Below are positions 33,685 through 42,654 of a stretch of DNA of 64,000 nucleotides, piece by piece. The notes under the pieces were generated by a model that saw nothing but the letters and a program-made list of their open reading frames with translations, did no database searches and had not been told where the DNA came from. Source of the stretch: Massilia putida (GTDB lineage Bacteria > Pseudomonadota > Gammaproteobacteria > Burkholderiales > Burkholderiaceae_D); contig NZ_CP019038.1 in the NCBI RefSeq assembly GCF_001941825.1, positions 5,270,001-5,334,000 on the forward strand. The letters are read 5' to 3'. Both the position numbers and the translations under genes were made by a program. How positions within the stretch are numbered: position 1 is the first letter of the stretch; every line of letters begins with the position of its first letter.

Positions 33685-34770
33685 ATGAACGGAACCCAGG
33701 CCCATTCTCTCCAGCACGACCGTTTCGCAGGCCTCGACATGCTCGCCTCCGCCGTGCTCGTGGCGGATGCCGATGGGCTCGTACGCTACGCCAATCCGGC
33801 CGCCGAGCACCTGCTCGAGATTTCCGTCAAGTCGCTGTCGCGCCAGAAGCTCGTGGGCCTGTTCACCAACGGCGAGGAACTGGGCGCCCTGTGCGAGCAG
33901 GCGATCGCCCACAAATACGCCGACCTGCGCCAGGACCTCACGCTGTTCCGGCCGGCGCGCGACCCGCTGCACGTGCACAGCATCGTCAGCGCGGCCGGCG
34001 AGGCCGAGGTCGTCGTCGAGCTGCGCGAGAACGTCCAGCAACTCAAGCTCGACCGCGAGGAGCGCCTGCTCGACCAGAGCCTGGCCAACAAGGAACTCAT
34101 CCGCAATCTCGCCCACGAGATCAAGAACCCGCTGGGCGGCATCCGTGGCGCGGCCCAGCTGCTGGAGCTGGAACTGCCGGACGTGCACCTCAGTTCCCTG
34201 CGCGAGTACACGCAGGTGATCATCAAGGAGGCCGACCGGCTGCAGACGCTCGTCGACCGCCTGCTGGCGCCGCACCGCCGGCCGCACATCGTGGGCGACG
34301 TCAACATCCACGAAGTGTGCGAGCGCGTGCGCAGTCTCGTGCTGGCCGAATTCCCGTCGGGGCTGGCCATCCGGCGCGACTACGACGCGTCGATTCCCGA
34401 GTTCCGCGGCGACAAGGAGCAGCTGATCCAGACCGTCCTGAACATCGTCCACAACGCCGCCCAGGCCCTGCGCGAACGTATCGCGGCGGGCGACGCCGAG
34501 ATCGTCCTGCGCACCCGGGTGGCCCGCCAGATGACGCTCGCGAAGGTACGTTACGGCCTGGCATTAGACTTGCATATCATCGACAACGGACCGGGCATCG
34601 CCCCCGACATCCGCGACCGCATCTTCTATCCGCTTGTCTCCGGGCGCGAAGGCGGCAGCGGTCTCGGGCTGACCTTGGCGCAGACCTTCGTGCAACAGCA
34701 CCTGGGGTTGATCGAGTGCGAAAGCCGGCCTGGATTGACGGATTTCCGCATCCTGATTCCCCTGCCATAA
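33685..34770 (+). CDS. glnL: Nitrogen regulation sensor kinase NtrB
   Basis: This 361-residue cytosolic kinase has an N-terminal PAS domain (about residues 15-110), an H box NLAHEIKNPLGGIRGAAQLLE with phosphoacceptor His144, an N box NIVHNAAQAL, and G boxes DNGPGI and GSGLGLTLAQ. It phosphorylates NtrC under nitrogen limitation and dephosphorylates it when PII signals excess. It is followed 64 bp later by ntrC. Confidence 0.97.
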   Translation: MNGTQAHSLQHDRFAGLDMLASAVLVADADGLVRYANPAAEHLLEISVKSLSRQKLVGLFTNGEELGALCEQAIAHKYADLRQDLTLFRPARDPLHVHSIVSAAGEAEVVVELRENVQQLKLDREERLLDQSLANKELIRNLAHEIKNPLGGIRGAAQLLELELPDVHLSSLREYTQVIIKEADRLQTLVDRLLAPHRRPHIVGDVNIHEVCERVRSLVLAEFPSGLAIRRDYDASIPEFRGDKEQLIQTVLNIVHNAAQALRERIAAGDAEIVLRTRVARQMTLAKVRYGLALDLHIIDNGPGIAPDIRDRIFYPLVSGREGGSGLGLTLAQTFVQQHLGLIECESRPGLTDFRILIPLP

Positions 34771-34834
34771 GCGGGTGAAAACGAGGGGCGCATCCGGCAA
34801 TCCCCCCTTGAACCTTCGCGGGAAGTAGAACTAC

Positions 34835-36343
34835 ATGAAACCAATCTGGATTGTCGACGACGATGCATCGATCCGCTGGGTGCTGGAAAAGGCCCTGGCG
34901 CGCGAGAACCTCGCCACCCGGAGTTTTGCCAGCGGCCGCGAAGCGCTGGCGGCGTTCGAGACGGACACGCCGCAGGTGCTGGTGTCCGACATCCGCATGC
35001 CGGGCGAATCGGGCCTGGACCTGCTGGCGATCGTGAAGGAACGCCATCCCGGCCTGCCGGTCATCGTCATCACCGCCTTTTCCGACCTCGACTCCGCCGT
35101 CGCCTCGTTCCAGGGTGGCGCCTTCGAATACCTGGCCAAGCCGTTCGACATCGACAAGGCCGTCGCCCTGATCCGCCGCGCCCTCGAGGAAAGCCTGCGC
35201 GAAGCCAGCGTCGACATCGCGCCCAGCGAAACCCCGGAGATCCTGGGCCAGGCCCCCGCGATGCAGGAAGTGTTCCGCGCCATCGGCCGCTTGTCGCAGT
35301 CGAACGTGACGGTGCTCATCACCGGCGAATCGGGCACCGGCAAGGAACTCGTCGCACGCGCCCTGCACAAGCACAGCCCGCGCGCGCAACAGCCGTTCAT
35401 CGCGCTGAACACGGCGGCGATCCCGAAAGACCTGCTCGAATCCGAATTGTTCGGCCACGAGCGCGGTGCGTTCACCGGCGCGCAGGCGATGCGGCGCGGC
35501 CGCTTCGAGCAGGCCGAGAACGGCACGCTGTTCCTGGACGAGATCGGCGACATGCCGTTCGACCTGCAGACGCGCCTGCTGCGCGTGCTGTCCGACGGCC
35601 ATTTTTACCGCGTGGGCGGGCACCAGCCCGTGAAGGCGAACGTGCGCGTGATCGCGGCCACGCACCAGAACCTGGAGCAGCGCGTGCGCGACGGCCTGTT
35701 CCGCGAAGACTTGTATCACCGCCTGAACGTGATCCGCCTGCGCCTGCCGTCCTTGCGCGAGCGGCGCGAAGACATCCCCATTCTGGTGCGCCACTTCCTG
35801 GTGCAGAGTGCACGCCAATTGGGCGTCGAGACCAAACGCATGAGCGACGAGGCGCTGCGCTTCCTCACCGGCCTGGAACTCCCCGGCAACGTGCGCCAGC
35901 TGGAAAACCTGTGCAACTGGATCACGGTGATGGCCCCGGGACAAACGGTCGAAGTCAAGGACCTGCCGCGCGACCTGACCCAGGCCCAGTCCGTGCCGGC
36001 CGGCGGCAACGGGCTCGCGGTCGGCATCAGTTCGGGCGTGGGCACGGTCGGGCTGGCGCCGGCGGCGTCAAGCATGGCGCACCACGCCGAGCCGGGCGCG
36101 CTGCCGAACGGTGCAGACGGCTGGATCGGCCTGCTGGAATTGCAGGCGGCGCGCATGCTGTCGGAAGGGCAGGTCGAAGTGATGGACGTGCTGGGCCGCC
36201 AGTTCGAATCGGCGCTGATCCGCACGGCGCTCAAGCACACCCACGGCCGTAAGAACGACGCGGCGATCCGGCTCGGGATCGGGCGCAATACCATCACGCG
36301 CAAGATTGCCGAACTCGGCATCGACGGGGCCAAAGACGAATAA
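34835..36343 (+). CDS. glnG: Nitrogen regulation response regulator NtrC
   Basis: This 502-residue protein has a receiver domain with Asp52 (SDIRMPG) and a sigma-54-interacting AAA+ domain. The latter has Walker A GESGTGKE, GAFTGA and Walker B TLFLDEIGD. A C-terminal Fis-type helix-turn-helix follows (NDAAIRLGIGRNTITRKIAEL). The linker between AAA+ and HTH (about residues 390-430) is Gly/Ala-rich and longer than usual. It should activate the glnA sigma-54 promoter found at 31492 through the boxes upstream of it. Confidence 0.97.
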   Translation: MKPIWIVDDDASIRWVLEKALARENLATRSFASGREALAAFETDTPQVLVSDIRMPGESGLDLLAIVKERHPGLPVIVITAFSDLDSAVASFQGGAFEYLAKPFDIDKAVALIRRALEESLREASVDIAPSETPEILGQAPAMQEVFRAIGRLSQSNVTVLITGESGTGKELVARALHKHSPRAQQPFIALNTAAIPKDLLESELFGHERGAFTGAQAMRRGRFEQAENGTLFLDEIGDMPFDLQTRLLRVLSDGHFYRVGGHQPVKANVRVIAATHQNLEQRVRDGLFREDLYHRLNVIRLRLPSLRERREDIPILVRHFLVQSARQLGVETKRMSDEALRFLTGLELPGNVRQLENLCNWITVMAPGQTVEVKDLPRDLTQAQSVPAGGNGLAVGISSGVGTVGLAPAASSMAHHAEPGALPNGADGWIGLLELQAARMLSEGQVEVMDVLGRQFESALIRTALKHTHGRKNDAAIRLGIGRNTITRKIAELGIDGAKDE

Positions 36344-36363
36344 AGCAGACGCTGGTTGAACGC

Positions 36364-36382
36364 GTGGGCTCTCCGAGCCCAC
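36364..36382. repeat. Short hairpin related to the GTGGGC repeat family, after ntrC
   Basis: GTGGGCTC (36364-36371) and GAGCCCAC (36375-36382) form a perfect 8-bp stem with a 3-nt loop. The GAGCCCAC block is shared with the element at 29540. It lies between ntrC and corA and may attenuate read-through. Confidence 0.5.
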
Positions 36383-36455
36383 AGACTTTCGCGTCACGCC
36401 AACGCATGTGGCATTGGTGTAAGCTCTGTCATCTTTGCAACAACGCTCCGATGAC

Positions 36456-37424
36456 ATGCTGATCAATTGTGTCGCCTACCAGGAAGGCAAGAAGCTGTCC
36501 GACATCTCGGTCGAGGCCATCAGCGACTACCTGGACAAGCCCGGCTGCTTCGTCTGGGTTGCGCTGCGCGATGCCACCGACGCCGAAATGGCGCAGATGA
36601 AGGAAGAGTTCGACCTGCACGAACTCGCCGTCGAGGACGCCGCGCGCGGCCACCAGCGTCCCAAGATCGAGGAATACGGCGACTGCCTGTTCACCGTCGT
36701 GCACACGGTGGACCTCGTCGAAGGCGACCGCCTCGCCACCGGCGAACTGGCGATCTTCGCCGGTTCCAACTATGTGCTGTCCGTGCGGCGCGATTCGGCC
36801 AAGGGCTTCCTGGGCGTCCGCGCGCGCGCGGAGCGCGAACCGCACCTGCTCAAGATGGGATCGGCGTTCGTCATGTACGCGCTGATGGACGCCGTGGTCG
36901 ACCGCTACTTCCCCATCGTCGACATGCTCGAATCGGAACTCGAAACCGTCGAGGACCGCATCTTCACGCACGGCGCCCAGCGCGAGAACGTCGAGCGCCT
37001 GTATCAATTGAAGCGCAAGGGCCTGGTGCTGCGCCACGCCGTGTTCCCGCTGCTGGAAGCGATCGGCCGCCTGCACGGCGGCCGCGTGCCGGCGCTCGTC
37101 ACCGGCACGCAGGACTATTTCCGCGACGTGCACGACCACCTGATCCGCATCGCCGGCCGCCTGGACGCGATCCGCGACACGATCAGCACGGCGATCCAGG
37201 TGAACCTGTCGATGGTTTCGATCGACGAGAGCGAAGTGAACAAGCGCCTGGCCGCCTGGGCCGCGATCTTCGCCGTGTTCACGGCGTTTGCCGGCGTGTG
37301 GGGCATGAATTTCAAGTACATGCCCGAGCTGGAGTGGAAGTGGAGTTATCCGACCGCGCTCGCCATCATGATCGCCGTGGGCGTCTACATGTACCGCAAA
37401 TTCAAGAAAGCCGGCTGGCTCTGA
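36456..37424 (+). CDS. corA: CorA family magnesium/cobalt transporter
   Basis: This 322-residue protein has a large cytoplasmic N-terminal domain and two C-terminal spans. The pore signature GMN is in VWGMNFKYMPEL, and the ending is MYRKFKKAGWL. It forms pentameric Mg2+ channels in the inner membrane. The start ATG 36456 (MLINCVAYQEG) agrees with the family. It faces a TonB receptor gene across a shared terminator. Confidence 0.95.
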   Translation: MLINCVAYQEGKKLSDISVEAISDYLDKPGCFVWVALRDATDAEMAQMKEEFDLHELAVEDAARGHQRPKIEEYGDCLFTVVHTVDLVEGDRLATGELAIFAGSNYVLSVRRDSAKGFLGVRARAEREPHLLKMGSAFVMYALMDAVVDRYFPIVDMLESELETVEDRIFTHGAQRENVERLYQLKRKGLVLRHAVFPLLEAIGRLHGGRVPALVTGTQDYFRDVHDHLIRIAGRLDAIRDTISTAIQVNLSMVSIDESEVNKRLAAWAAIFAVFTAFAGVWGMNFKYMPELEWKWSYPTALAIMIAVGVYMYRKFKKAGWL

Positions 37425-37430
37425 ATGAAA

Positions 37431-37458
37431 AACGCCCGGTGCGCGGGCACCGGGCGTT
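37431..37458. terminator. Terminator between corA and TonB-dependent receptor 1
   Basis: A 12-bp stem AACGCCCGGTGC / GCACCGGGCGTT with a 4-nt loop lies 6 bp after corA. It is preceded by an A run that would serve the minus-strand receptor gene. Confidence 0.85.
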
Positions 37459-37481
37459 GCATGTGCTACAGGCGGATCAGC

Positions 37482-40208
37482 TTAGAACGAGTAGCTGGCG
37501 CGCGCGTAGAAGGTACGGCCGACCGCGTCGTAGTAACGCGGATCGTAGCCGGCCTGGAACGTCGAGCTCTGGAACGACAGCGGCGGGTTGCGGTCGAACA
37601 GGTTGCGGACGCCAACGGTCAGGCCCAGGCCCTTCTTCTCGTTCCATGCGACGTAGCCATCGAACGTGGTATACGACGGCACGCGGTAGCCGGCCGGCTG
37701 GTTGTTGACGTTCTCGTTGACCTGGTCGATGTAGCCGGTCTTGTAGCGGGCGGTCAGGCCAGCCGACATCTGATCCTTGCTCCAGATCAGGTTGGTCGTG
37801 TTCTGCCAGCGGAACACCGGACCGGTGCCTTCAGGTGCGTAGATGCCGATGTTCTGGTTCCACGTACCGCCGTTTTCGTTCTGGAACTGGTACTTGTGGA
37901 CCCAGGTCGCGTTCGAAGCCAGGGTGAACGTGCCGAAACCACGCGTGCGCAGGCGGTAGTTCAGCGACAGGTCGACACCGTTGGTGATCGTGCCGCCCAG
38001 GTTCTGGGTACGGTCGTCGATGTAGCCGCAGGTGATCGGGTTCGGGCACTGCGAGCCGTCGATCGACAGGTCGCCGGCCTGGTTGCGGTGGTACAGCGCC
38101 GCATACTTGGTCGGGTTGCCGAAGATGAAGTCCTGGCTCAGGTTGCCGATCGAGTTGCGCAGGCTGATCGCCCAGATGTCGACGCCGACGCTCAGGTCCT
38201 TGATCGGCTCGATCATCACGCCGATGGTCGCGTTCTTCGCCTTCTCCGGCTGCAGATTGTTGTTACCGCCCAGCAGAGCCTGGAACTGCTGGCTGCAGTT
38301 CGCCGATGCCGACTTGCCGGGGATCGGGTTGCCGCCCGGGCAGTTGACCGGGTCGTTGTAGGTATTGCCGGTGTTGGTGATGGTCTGCGCCGAGTGGATG
38401 TCATACAGCGACGGGGCACGGAAACCGGTCGAGTACGAACCGCGGAACAGCACGGCGTCCACCGGCTGGAAGCGGAACGAGACCTTCGGGTTGGTGCTGG
38501 TGCCGAAGTCGCTGTACTTGTCGTAGCGGGCCGACACCGTCACGTCCAGCGTCTTGAGGATCGGAACGTTCAGCTCGCCGTAGGCCGCGTAGGTGTGGCG
38601 GGTACCCGAGTTGTACGTGGCCGGGTCGATACCGGTCGAAGCGATCACCTTGGCAGCGAACTCAGGGTTGGCAGCCTGGGTGAACTTGTCGTAGCCCGCT
38701 TGCGCGCCCACCGCCAGGCCGACGCCGCGGCCGGCTTTCAGCCAGTCGCCCAGTTCGCGGCTGGCGTGGAAGTCGAGGGTGGTCGATTGGCCGCGTGCGT
38801 GCATGATCTCGCCTTCCAGGCCGGCCGAGTTCAGCAGCGCGGTGCCGGCGGCGGTCTGGTCGCCGAACGGGTTGATCACGCCATTCAGCACGCCCTGGCT
38901 GATGATGTCGCCGTTGCTGTAGCCGATCAGGCGTTCCTTGACGCGATTTTCGTTCCAGGAAGCGGCGGTATCGTAGTCCCAACCGGCGATATTGCCTTGC
39001 AGGGAGACGACCAGGCGCTGCTGGTTGTTGGTGTTCTTGTCCTGGCGGACGCCGTTTGGCATGTCGCGCCAGCGCACGTGGATGAAGCCCGGCTGCACGC
39101 CGTCCGGCATGTAGTCCTCGGTGTAGGTCGGGCTCAGGGACGCGTTGGTCGGGTAGAACGGGTTCGGCGCGCCGCTCGGGAGCAGGCGGTTCATGTACAG
39201 GCCGCCGTACGGCACCGGCGCGATCTGGGTCGCCACCACGCTCTGGCTGGTCAGGTACTCGACGCCCAGCTCATGGCCGCCCGGCAGCTTCAGGGTACCG
39301 CGGAACAGGCCGGAATCGCGGATGCTGCGGGGCACGTAGTCCACGAACGACGAGGTCGTCATGAAGCAGGCGCCCTTGCCGTTCGGGATCGTGGCGACGC
39401 CGCCGGCGCAGCTCGGAGCGACCGGGTTGGTGCTGGCGCCGCCCTGGTAGTAGTTGGCCGGGAACGTCGAGGACGACAGGCCGCCGGTGAAGCGTTTGTT
39501 GTACGAACGCTCAGTACCGGCGACGTGGTTCTGTTCCTGGTGGTCGAACACGGCCGAGACGTTCCAGCCGTTGGTATCCAGGTCGCCGAAGCCGTAGGCC
39601 ACGTTGGCATTGTAGCCGCGGCCGCCCGGATGTTGCGGCGAGTCAATGCCGGCGGAGATGACGCCGCCTTGGAAGTTTTTCTTGGTGATGAAGTTGATCA
39701 CACCGCCCACGGCGTCGGAGCCGTACAGCGACGATGCGCCGTCGCGCAGCACTTCCACGCGCTCGAGCGCGGCGAACGGGATTATGTTCAGGTCGGGCGC
39801 CGAGCTGTCGTAGGCATTGTTTGCAAGACGGCGGCCGTTCAGCAGCACCAGGGTCTTGTTCGCGCCGATGCCGCGGAGGTCGGCGAACGAGGCGCCGCCG
39901 GTGCTCGAGCCAACTGCCTGGCTGGAGGTCTGCTGGGCCTGCGAGACGCTTAGGTTGGCCATCACCTGTTCGATGGTCGTGATGCCTTCGCGCTTGAGGT
40001 CTTCGGCGCGCATCACGGTGACCGGCACGGCCGTTTCAGCATCGATACGCTTGATCGCCGAGCCGGTGATTTCCACGCGGGCGATCGGCGCCTGCTGGAC
40101 GTCCTGGGTTTGTGCCAGGGCGTTGCCGGCGAAACCAAAGCCGGCCGCGAGGGTGGTGCCGGAGAATATGAGGCGCAGGGTCCGCGCCATGGTTTTTTCA
40201 GTGAGCAT
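37482..40208 (-). CDS. TonB-dependent receptor 1
   Basis: This 908-residue outer-membrane receptor has a signal peptide (cleavage near ALAQ), then VEITGSAIKRID at the start of the plug, plug motifs VEVLRDGASSLYGSDAVGGVINF, and a C-terminal beta-barrel ending YARASYSF. There is no STN signalling domain, so it transports rather than signals. The PIARVEITGS opening is shared with receptor 2 in this window. Ligand is unknown; plant-polymer oligosaccharides are common for such receptors in this lineage. An ACAGGAC-like site precedes ATG 40208. Confidence 0.93.
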   Translation of the reverse strand: MLTEKTMARTLRLIFSGTTLAAGFGFAGNALAQTQDVQQAPIARVEITGSAIKRIDAETAVPVTVMRAEDLKREGITTIEQVMANLSVSQAQQTSSQAVGSSTGGASFADLRGIGANKTLVLLNGRRLANNAYDSSAPDLNIIPFAALERVEVLRDGASSLYGSDAVGGVINFITKKNFQGGVISAGIDSPQHPGGRGYNANVAYGFGDLDTNGWNVSAVFDHQEQNHVAGTERSYNKRFTGGLSSSTFPANYYQGGASTNPVAPSCAGGVATIPNGKGACFMTTSSFVDYVPRSIRDSGLFRGTLKLPGGHELGVEYLTSQSVVATQIAPVPYGGLYMNRLLPSGAPNPFYPTNASLSPTYTEDYMPDGVQPGFIHVRWRDMPNGVRQDKNTNNQQRLVVSLQGNIAGWDYDTAASWNENRVKERLIGYSNGDIISQGVLNGVINPFGDQTAAGTALLNSAGLEGEIMHARGQSTTLDFHASRELGDWLKAGRGVGLAVGAQAGYDKFTQAANPEFAAKVIASTGIDPATYNSGTRHTYAAYGELNVPILKTLDVTVSARYDKYSDFGTSTNPKVSFRFQPVDAVLFRGSYSTGFRAPSLYDIHSAQTITNTGNTYNDPVNCPGGNPIPGKSASANCSQQFQALLGGNNNLQPEKAKNATIGVMIEPIKDLSVGVDIWAISLRNSIGNLSQDFIFGNPTKYAALYHRNQAGDLSIDGSQCPNPITCGYIDDRTQNLGGTITNGVDLSLNYRLRTRGFGTFTLASNATWVHKYQFQNENGGTWNQNIGIYAPEGTGPVFRWQNTTNLIWSKDQMSAGLTARYKTGYIDQVNENVNNQPAGYRVPSYTTFDGYVAWNEKKGLGLTVGVRNLFDRNPPLSFQSSTFQAGYDPRYYDAVGRTFYARASYSF

Positions 40209-40508
40209 CTTGGTCCTGTTTTTTAGGTTGCAGGTTTGAAATAGCGGTTCACCAATATTTCAAGAACAGTAAAGATACACCACAGAAACTAAAATTCGCG
40301 CAAATTTGTGGTGTAATTACGTCAAAAACAGACAGATTTGCATTAGCAGTTGTAAGAATTTGAAACAATATTTCTTTGTGAAATCTAATGTATATTCACG
40401 TCATGTTTACGCCGGCGCGGCGCAAGACAGGGAAAGGATTGTTTCGGCCATGAGGGCGCGGGACCGCCGCGCGCCGGCAGGCCGGCGCCGGGGTGTGAGG
40501 AAGGGACA
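40209..40508. promoter_or_regulatory. AT-rich region between receptor 1 and FAD dehydrogenase genes
   Basis: This 300-bp gap is the promoter region of receptor 1. A perfect inverted repeat ACACCACA / TGTGGTGT lies at 40277-40284 and 40307-40314 and may be an operator. A GCGCCGGC-AG-GCCGGCGC palindrome at 40471-40488 lies just after the dehydrogenase gene end. No gene is seen. Confidence 0.5.
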
Positions 40509-42131
40509 TCAGCCGACCATCGCCAGCGCGACGGCTTCCGCGACGCGGATGCCATCGATCGCGGCCGACATGATGCCGCCCGCGTAGCCGGCGCCTTCGC
40601 CGGCCGGGTACAGGCCCCGGGTATTCAGGCTCTGCAGGTTGTCGTCGTGACGCTTGATGCGGATCGGCGACGAGGTGCGTGTCTCGACGCCCGTCAGCAC
40701 GGCATCTTCCTTGTAATACCCCTTGATCTGCTTGTCGAAGGCGACGAAGGCTTCGCGCATCGCGACGATGGCGTAGTCGGGCAGGGACGGGGCGAGGTCG
40801 GTCAGGTGCACGGCCGGCTTGAACGACGGGACGACGCTGCCGAATTCCTTCGACGCGACGCCACGCACGAAGTCGCCCATCAGCTGGCCCGGCGCATCGT
40901 AGTTGCTGCCCCCCAGCACGAACGCGCGCGATTCCAGTTCGCGCTGGAAAGCGACGCCGGCCAGCGGGTGGCCCGGGTAGTCGGCCGGCGTGATGCCGAC
41001 GACGATGGCGCTGTTGGCATTGCGTTCCGCGCGCGAATACTGGCTCATGCCGTTGGTGACGACGCGGCCTTCCTCGGACGAGGCGGCCACGACGGTGCCG
41101 CCCGGGCACATGCAGAAGCTGTACACGCTGCGGCCGTTGGAGGCGTGGTGCACGATCTTGTAGTCGGCCGCGCCGAGGATCTTGTTGCCGGCGTTGGGGC
41201 CGAAGCGGCAGACGTCGATCAGCGATTGCGGGTGCTCGACGCGGAAGCCGATCGAGAACGGCTTTGCTTCGACGTAGACACCGCGCTCGTACAGCATCTG
41301 GAACGTGTCGCGCGCGCTGTGGCCCACGGCCATCACGAGGTGGCGCGTCGGAATAATTTCACCCGTGTGCAGCTTGACGCCCACGACCTGGCGCCCCGAC
41401 GGTGAGCCCTCATCCTCGATCAGCAGGTCTTCCACGCGCGTCTGGAAGCGGATTTCTCCGCCCAGCGCGAGGATTTCGGCGCGCATCTGCTCCACCATCT
41501 TGACGAGGCGGAAGGTACCGATGTGCGGCTTGCTGACGTACAGGACTTCTTCCGGCGCGCCCGACTTCACGAATTCGTTCAGCACCTTGCGGCCGTAGTG
41601 CTTGGGATCCTTGACCTGGCTGTACAGCTTGCCGTCCGAAAAGGTGCCGGCGCCGCCTTCGCCGAACTGCACATTCGATTCCGGGTTCAGCTTGCGCTTG
41701 CGCCAGAAGCCGAAGGTGTCGACGGTGCGCTCGCGCACGATCTTGCCGCGCTCCAGGACGAGCGGCTTGAAGCCCATCTGCGCGAGGATCAGCGCGACGA
41801 ACAGCCCGCACGGCCCCAGGCCCACGACGACCGGACGCGGCGTGCCCGGCGCCGGCTGTGCCGTCGTCACGAACTTGTAGCCGGTATCGGGCGCCGGACC
41901 CACGTGCGGATCGTGCGCCAGCCGGGCCAGCACGGCCGCTTCGTCGCGCACAAGCACGTCGAGCGCGTAGATCAGGACGATGGCGCTTTTCTTGCGCGCG
42001 TCGTAGCTGCGCTTGAATACGTTGAAGTCGATGAGTTCGTCAGCGGCAATGCCGAGGCGCGCCAGCACGGCGGCACGCAGTTCGGTTTCGGCATGGTTGA
42101 GGGGGAGTTTTAGTTCGACAATTCTGAGCAT
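40509..42131 (-). CDS. FAD-dependent dehydrogenase (uncharacterised, COG2509-like)
   Basis: This 540-residue flavoprotein starts at MLRIVELKLPL (42131). It has an N-terminal domain of about 95 residues, then an FAD motif VGLGPCGLFVAL, the family segment FGEGGAGTFSDGKLYS, and the C-terminal FAD contact GLYPAGEGAGYAGGI. The layout fits the uncharacterised FAD-dependent dehydrogenases with a small N-terminal domain. Reaction unknown. Longer in-frame extensions upstream lack a ribosome-binding site and are not used. It is divergent from receptor 2. Confidence 0.9.
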   Translation of the reverse strand: MLRIVELKLPLNHAETELRAAVLARLGIAADELIDFNVFKRSYDARKKSAIVLIYALDVLVRDEAAVLARLAHDPHVGPAPDTGYKFVTTAQPAPGTPRPVVVGLGPCGLFVALILAQMGFKPLVLERGKIVRERTVDTFGFWRKRKLNPESNVQFGEGGAGTFSDGKLYSQVKDPKHYGRKVLNEFVKSGAPEEVLYVSKPHIGTFRLVKMVEQMRAEILALGGEIRFQTRVEDLLIEDEGSPSGRQVVGVKLHTGEIIPTRHLVMAVGHSARDTFQMLYERGVYVEAKPFSIGFRVEHPQSLIDVCRFGPNAGNKILGAADYKIVHHASNGRSVYSFCMCPGGTVVAASSEEGRVVTNGMSQYSRAERNANSAIVVGITPADYPGHPLAGVAFQRELESRAFVLGGSNYDAPGQLMGDFVRGVASKEFGSVVPSFKPAVHLTDLAPSLPDYAIVAMREAFVAFDKQIKGYYKEDAVLTGVETRTSSPIRIKRHDDNLQSLNTRGLYPAGEGAGYAGGIMSAAIDGIRVAEAVALAMVG

Positions 42132-42654
42132 GGTGTAGGTCTGGCACGTCCGACCTGGTCGGAGCAAATTGGTCCGCATTGTAACGTGAGAGCCTGCTCC
42201 CGAGTGAGAATTCATGAATAGGACGCTCGTGCATAAAAAATGCAGTGCAGTCAATATATCGTTGGCATTGTTGCGTCGGCGGCACACGCGCGGTTTGTTA
42301 ATTTGACAATCGCGAATGCCGCATGCTTCTATCGCTCCATCAAGATGGGCGCTTTCACAAGAACGTACATTCTGATAAGTCGTCGGGTTGACGATCATGG
42401 TTCATTGGCTCAGCAGCCAATTGAATGTTTTGTTTTATTACCCCAGTTAAAGGAAAGAGTTTATGAGACTCGGAACGCCTTTTATCCCGCCTCGCATTAC
42501 GCAAGTGATCTCCAGTCATACGTTATCCGCCGATCAGGCGGCCGACAGGGCTCCCACGATGTCGCCGGCGCAGGATGCAATGTCCAGGATGCATTTGTCC
42601 CGGTTCATGATGTCGCTTTACATGTAATCTCGGCCCCTTAAAAAAACTCAAAAT
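42132..42654. other. Long AT-rich intergenic region upstream of TonB-dependent receptor 2
   Basis: This 523-bp gap is lower in GC than its surroundings. It holds a possible 54-residue ORF (42463-42627) and the promoters of the divergent dehydrogenase and receptor genes. No riboswitch or known RNA was recognised. Confidence 0.5.
42463..42627 (+). CDS. Possible small protein, 54 residues
   Basis: ATG 42463 is preceded by AAAGGAAAGAG, a good ribosome-binding site, and the frame is open for 54 codons to TAA. The peptide starts MRLGTPFIPPRITQV and ends RFMMSLYM, with many Met and Ser residues and no membrane span. It ends 27 bp before receptor 2. No family is recognised, and it may be only a leader or chance ORF. 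Confidence 0.3.
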   Translation: MRLGTPFIPPRITQVISSHTLSADQAADRAPTMSPAQDAMSRMHLSRFMMSLYM

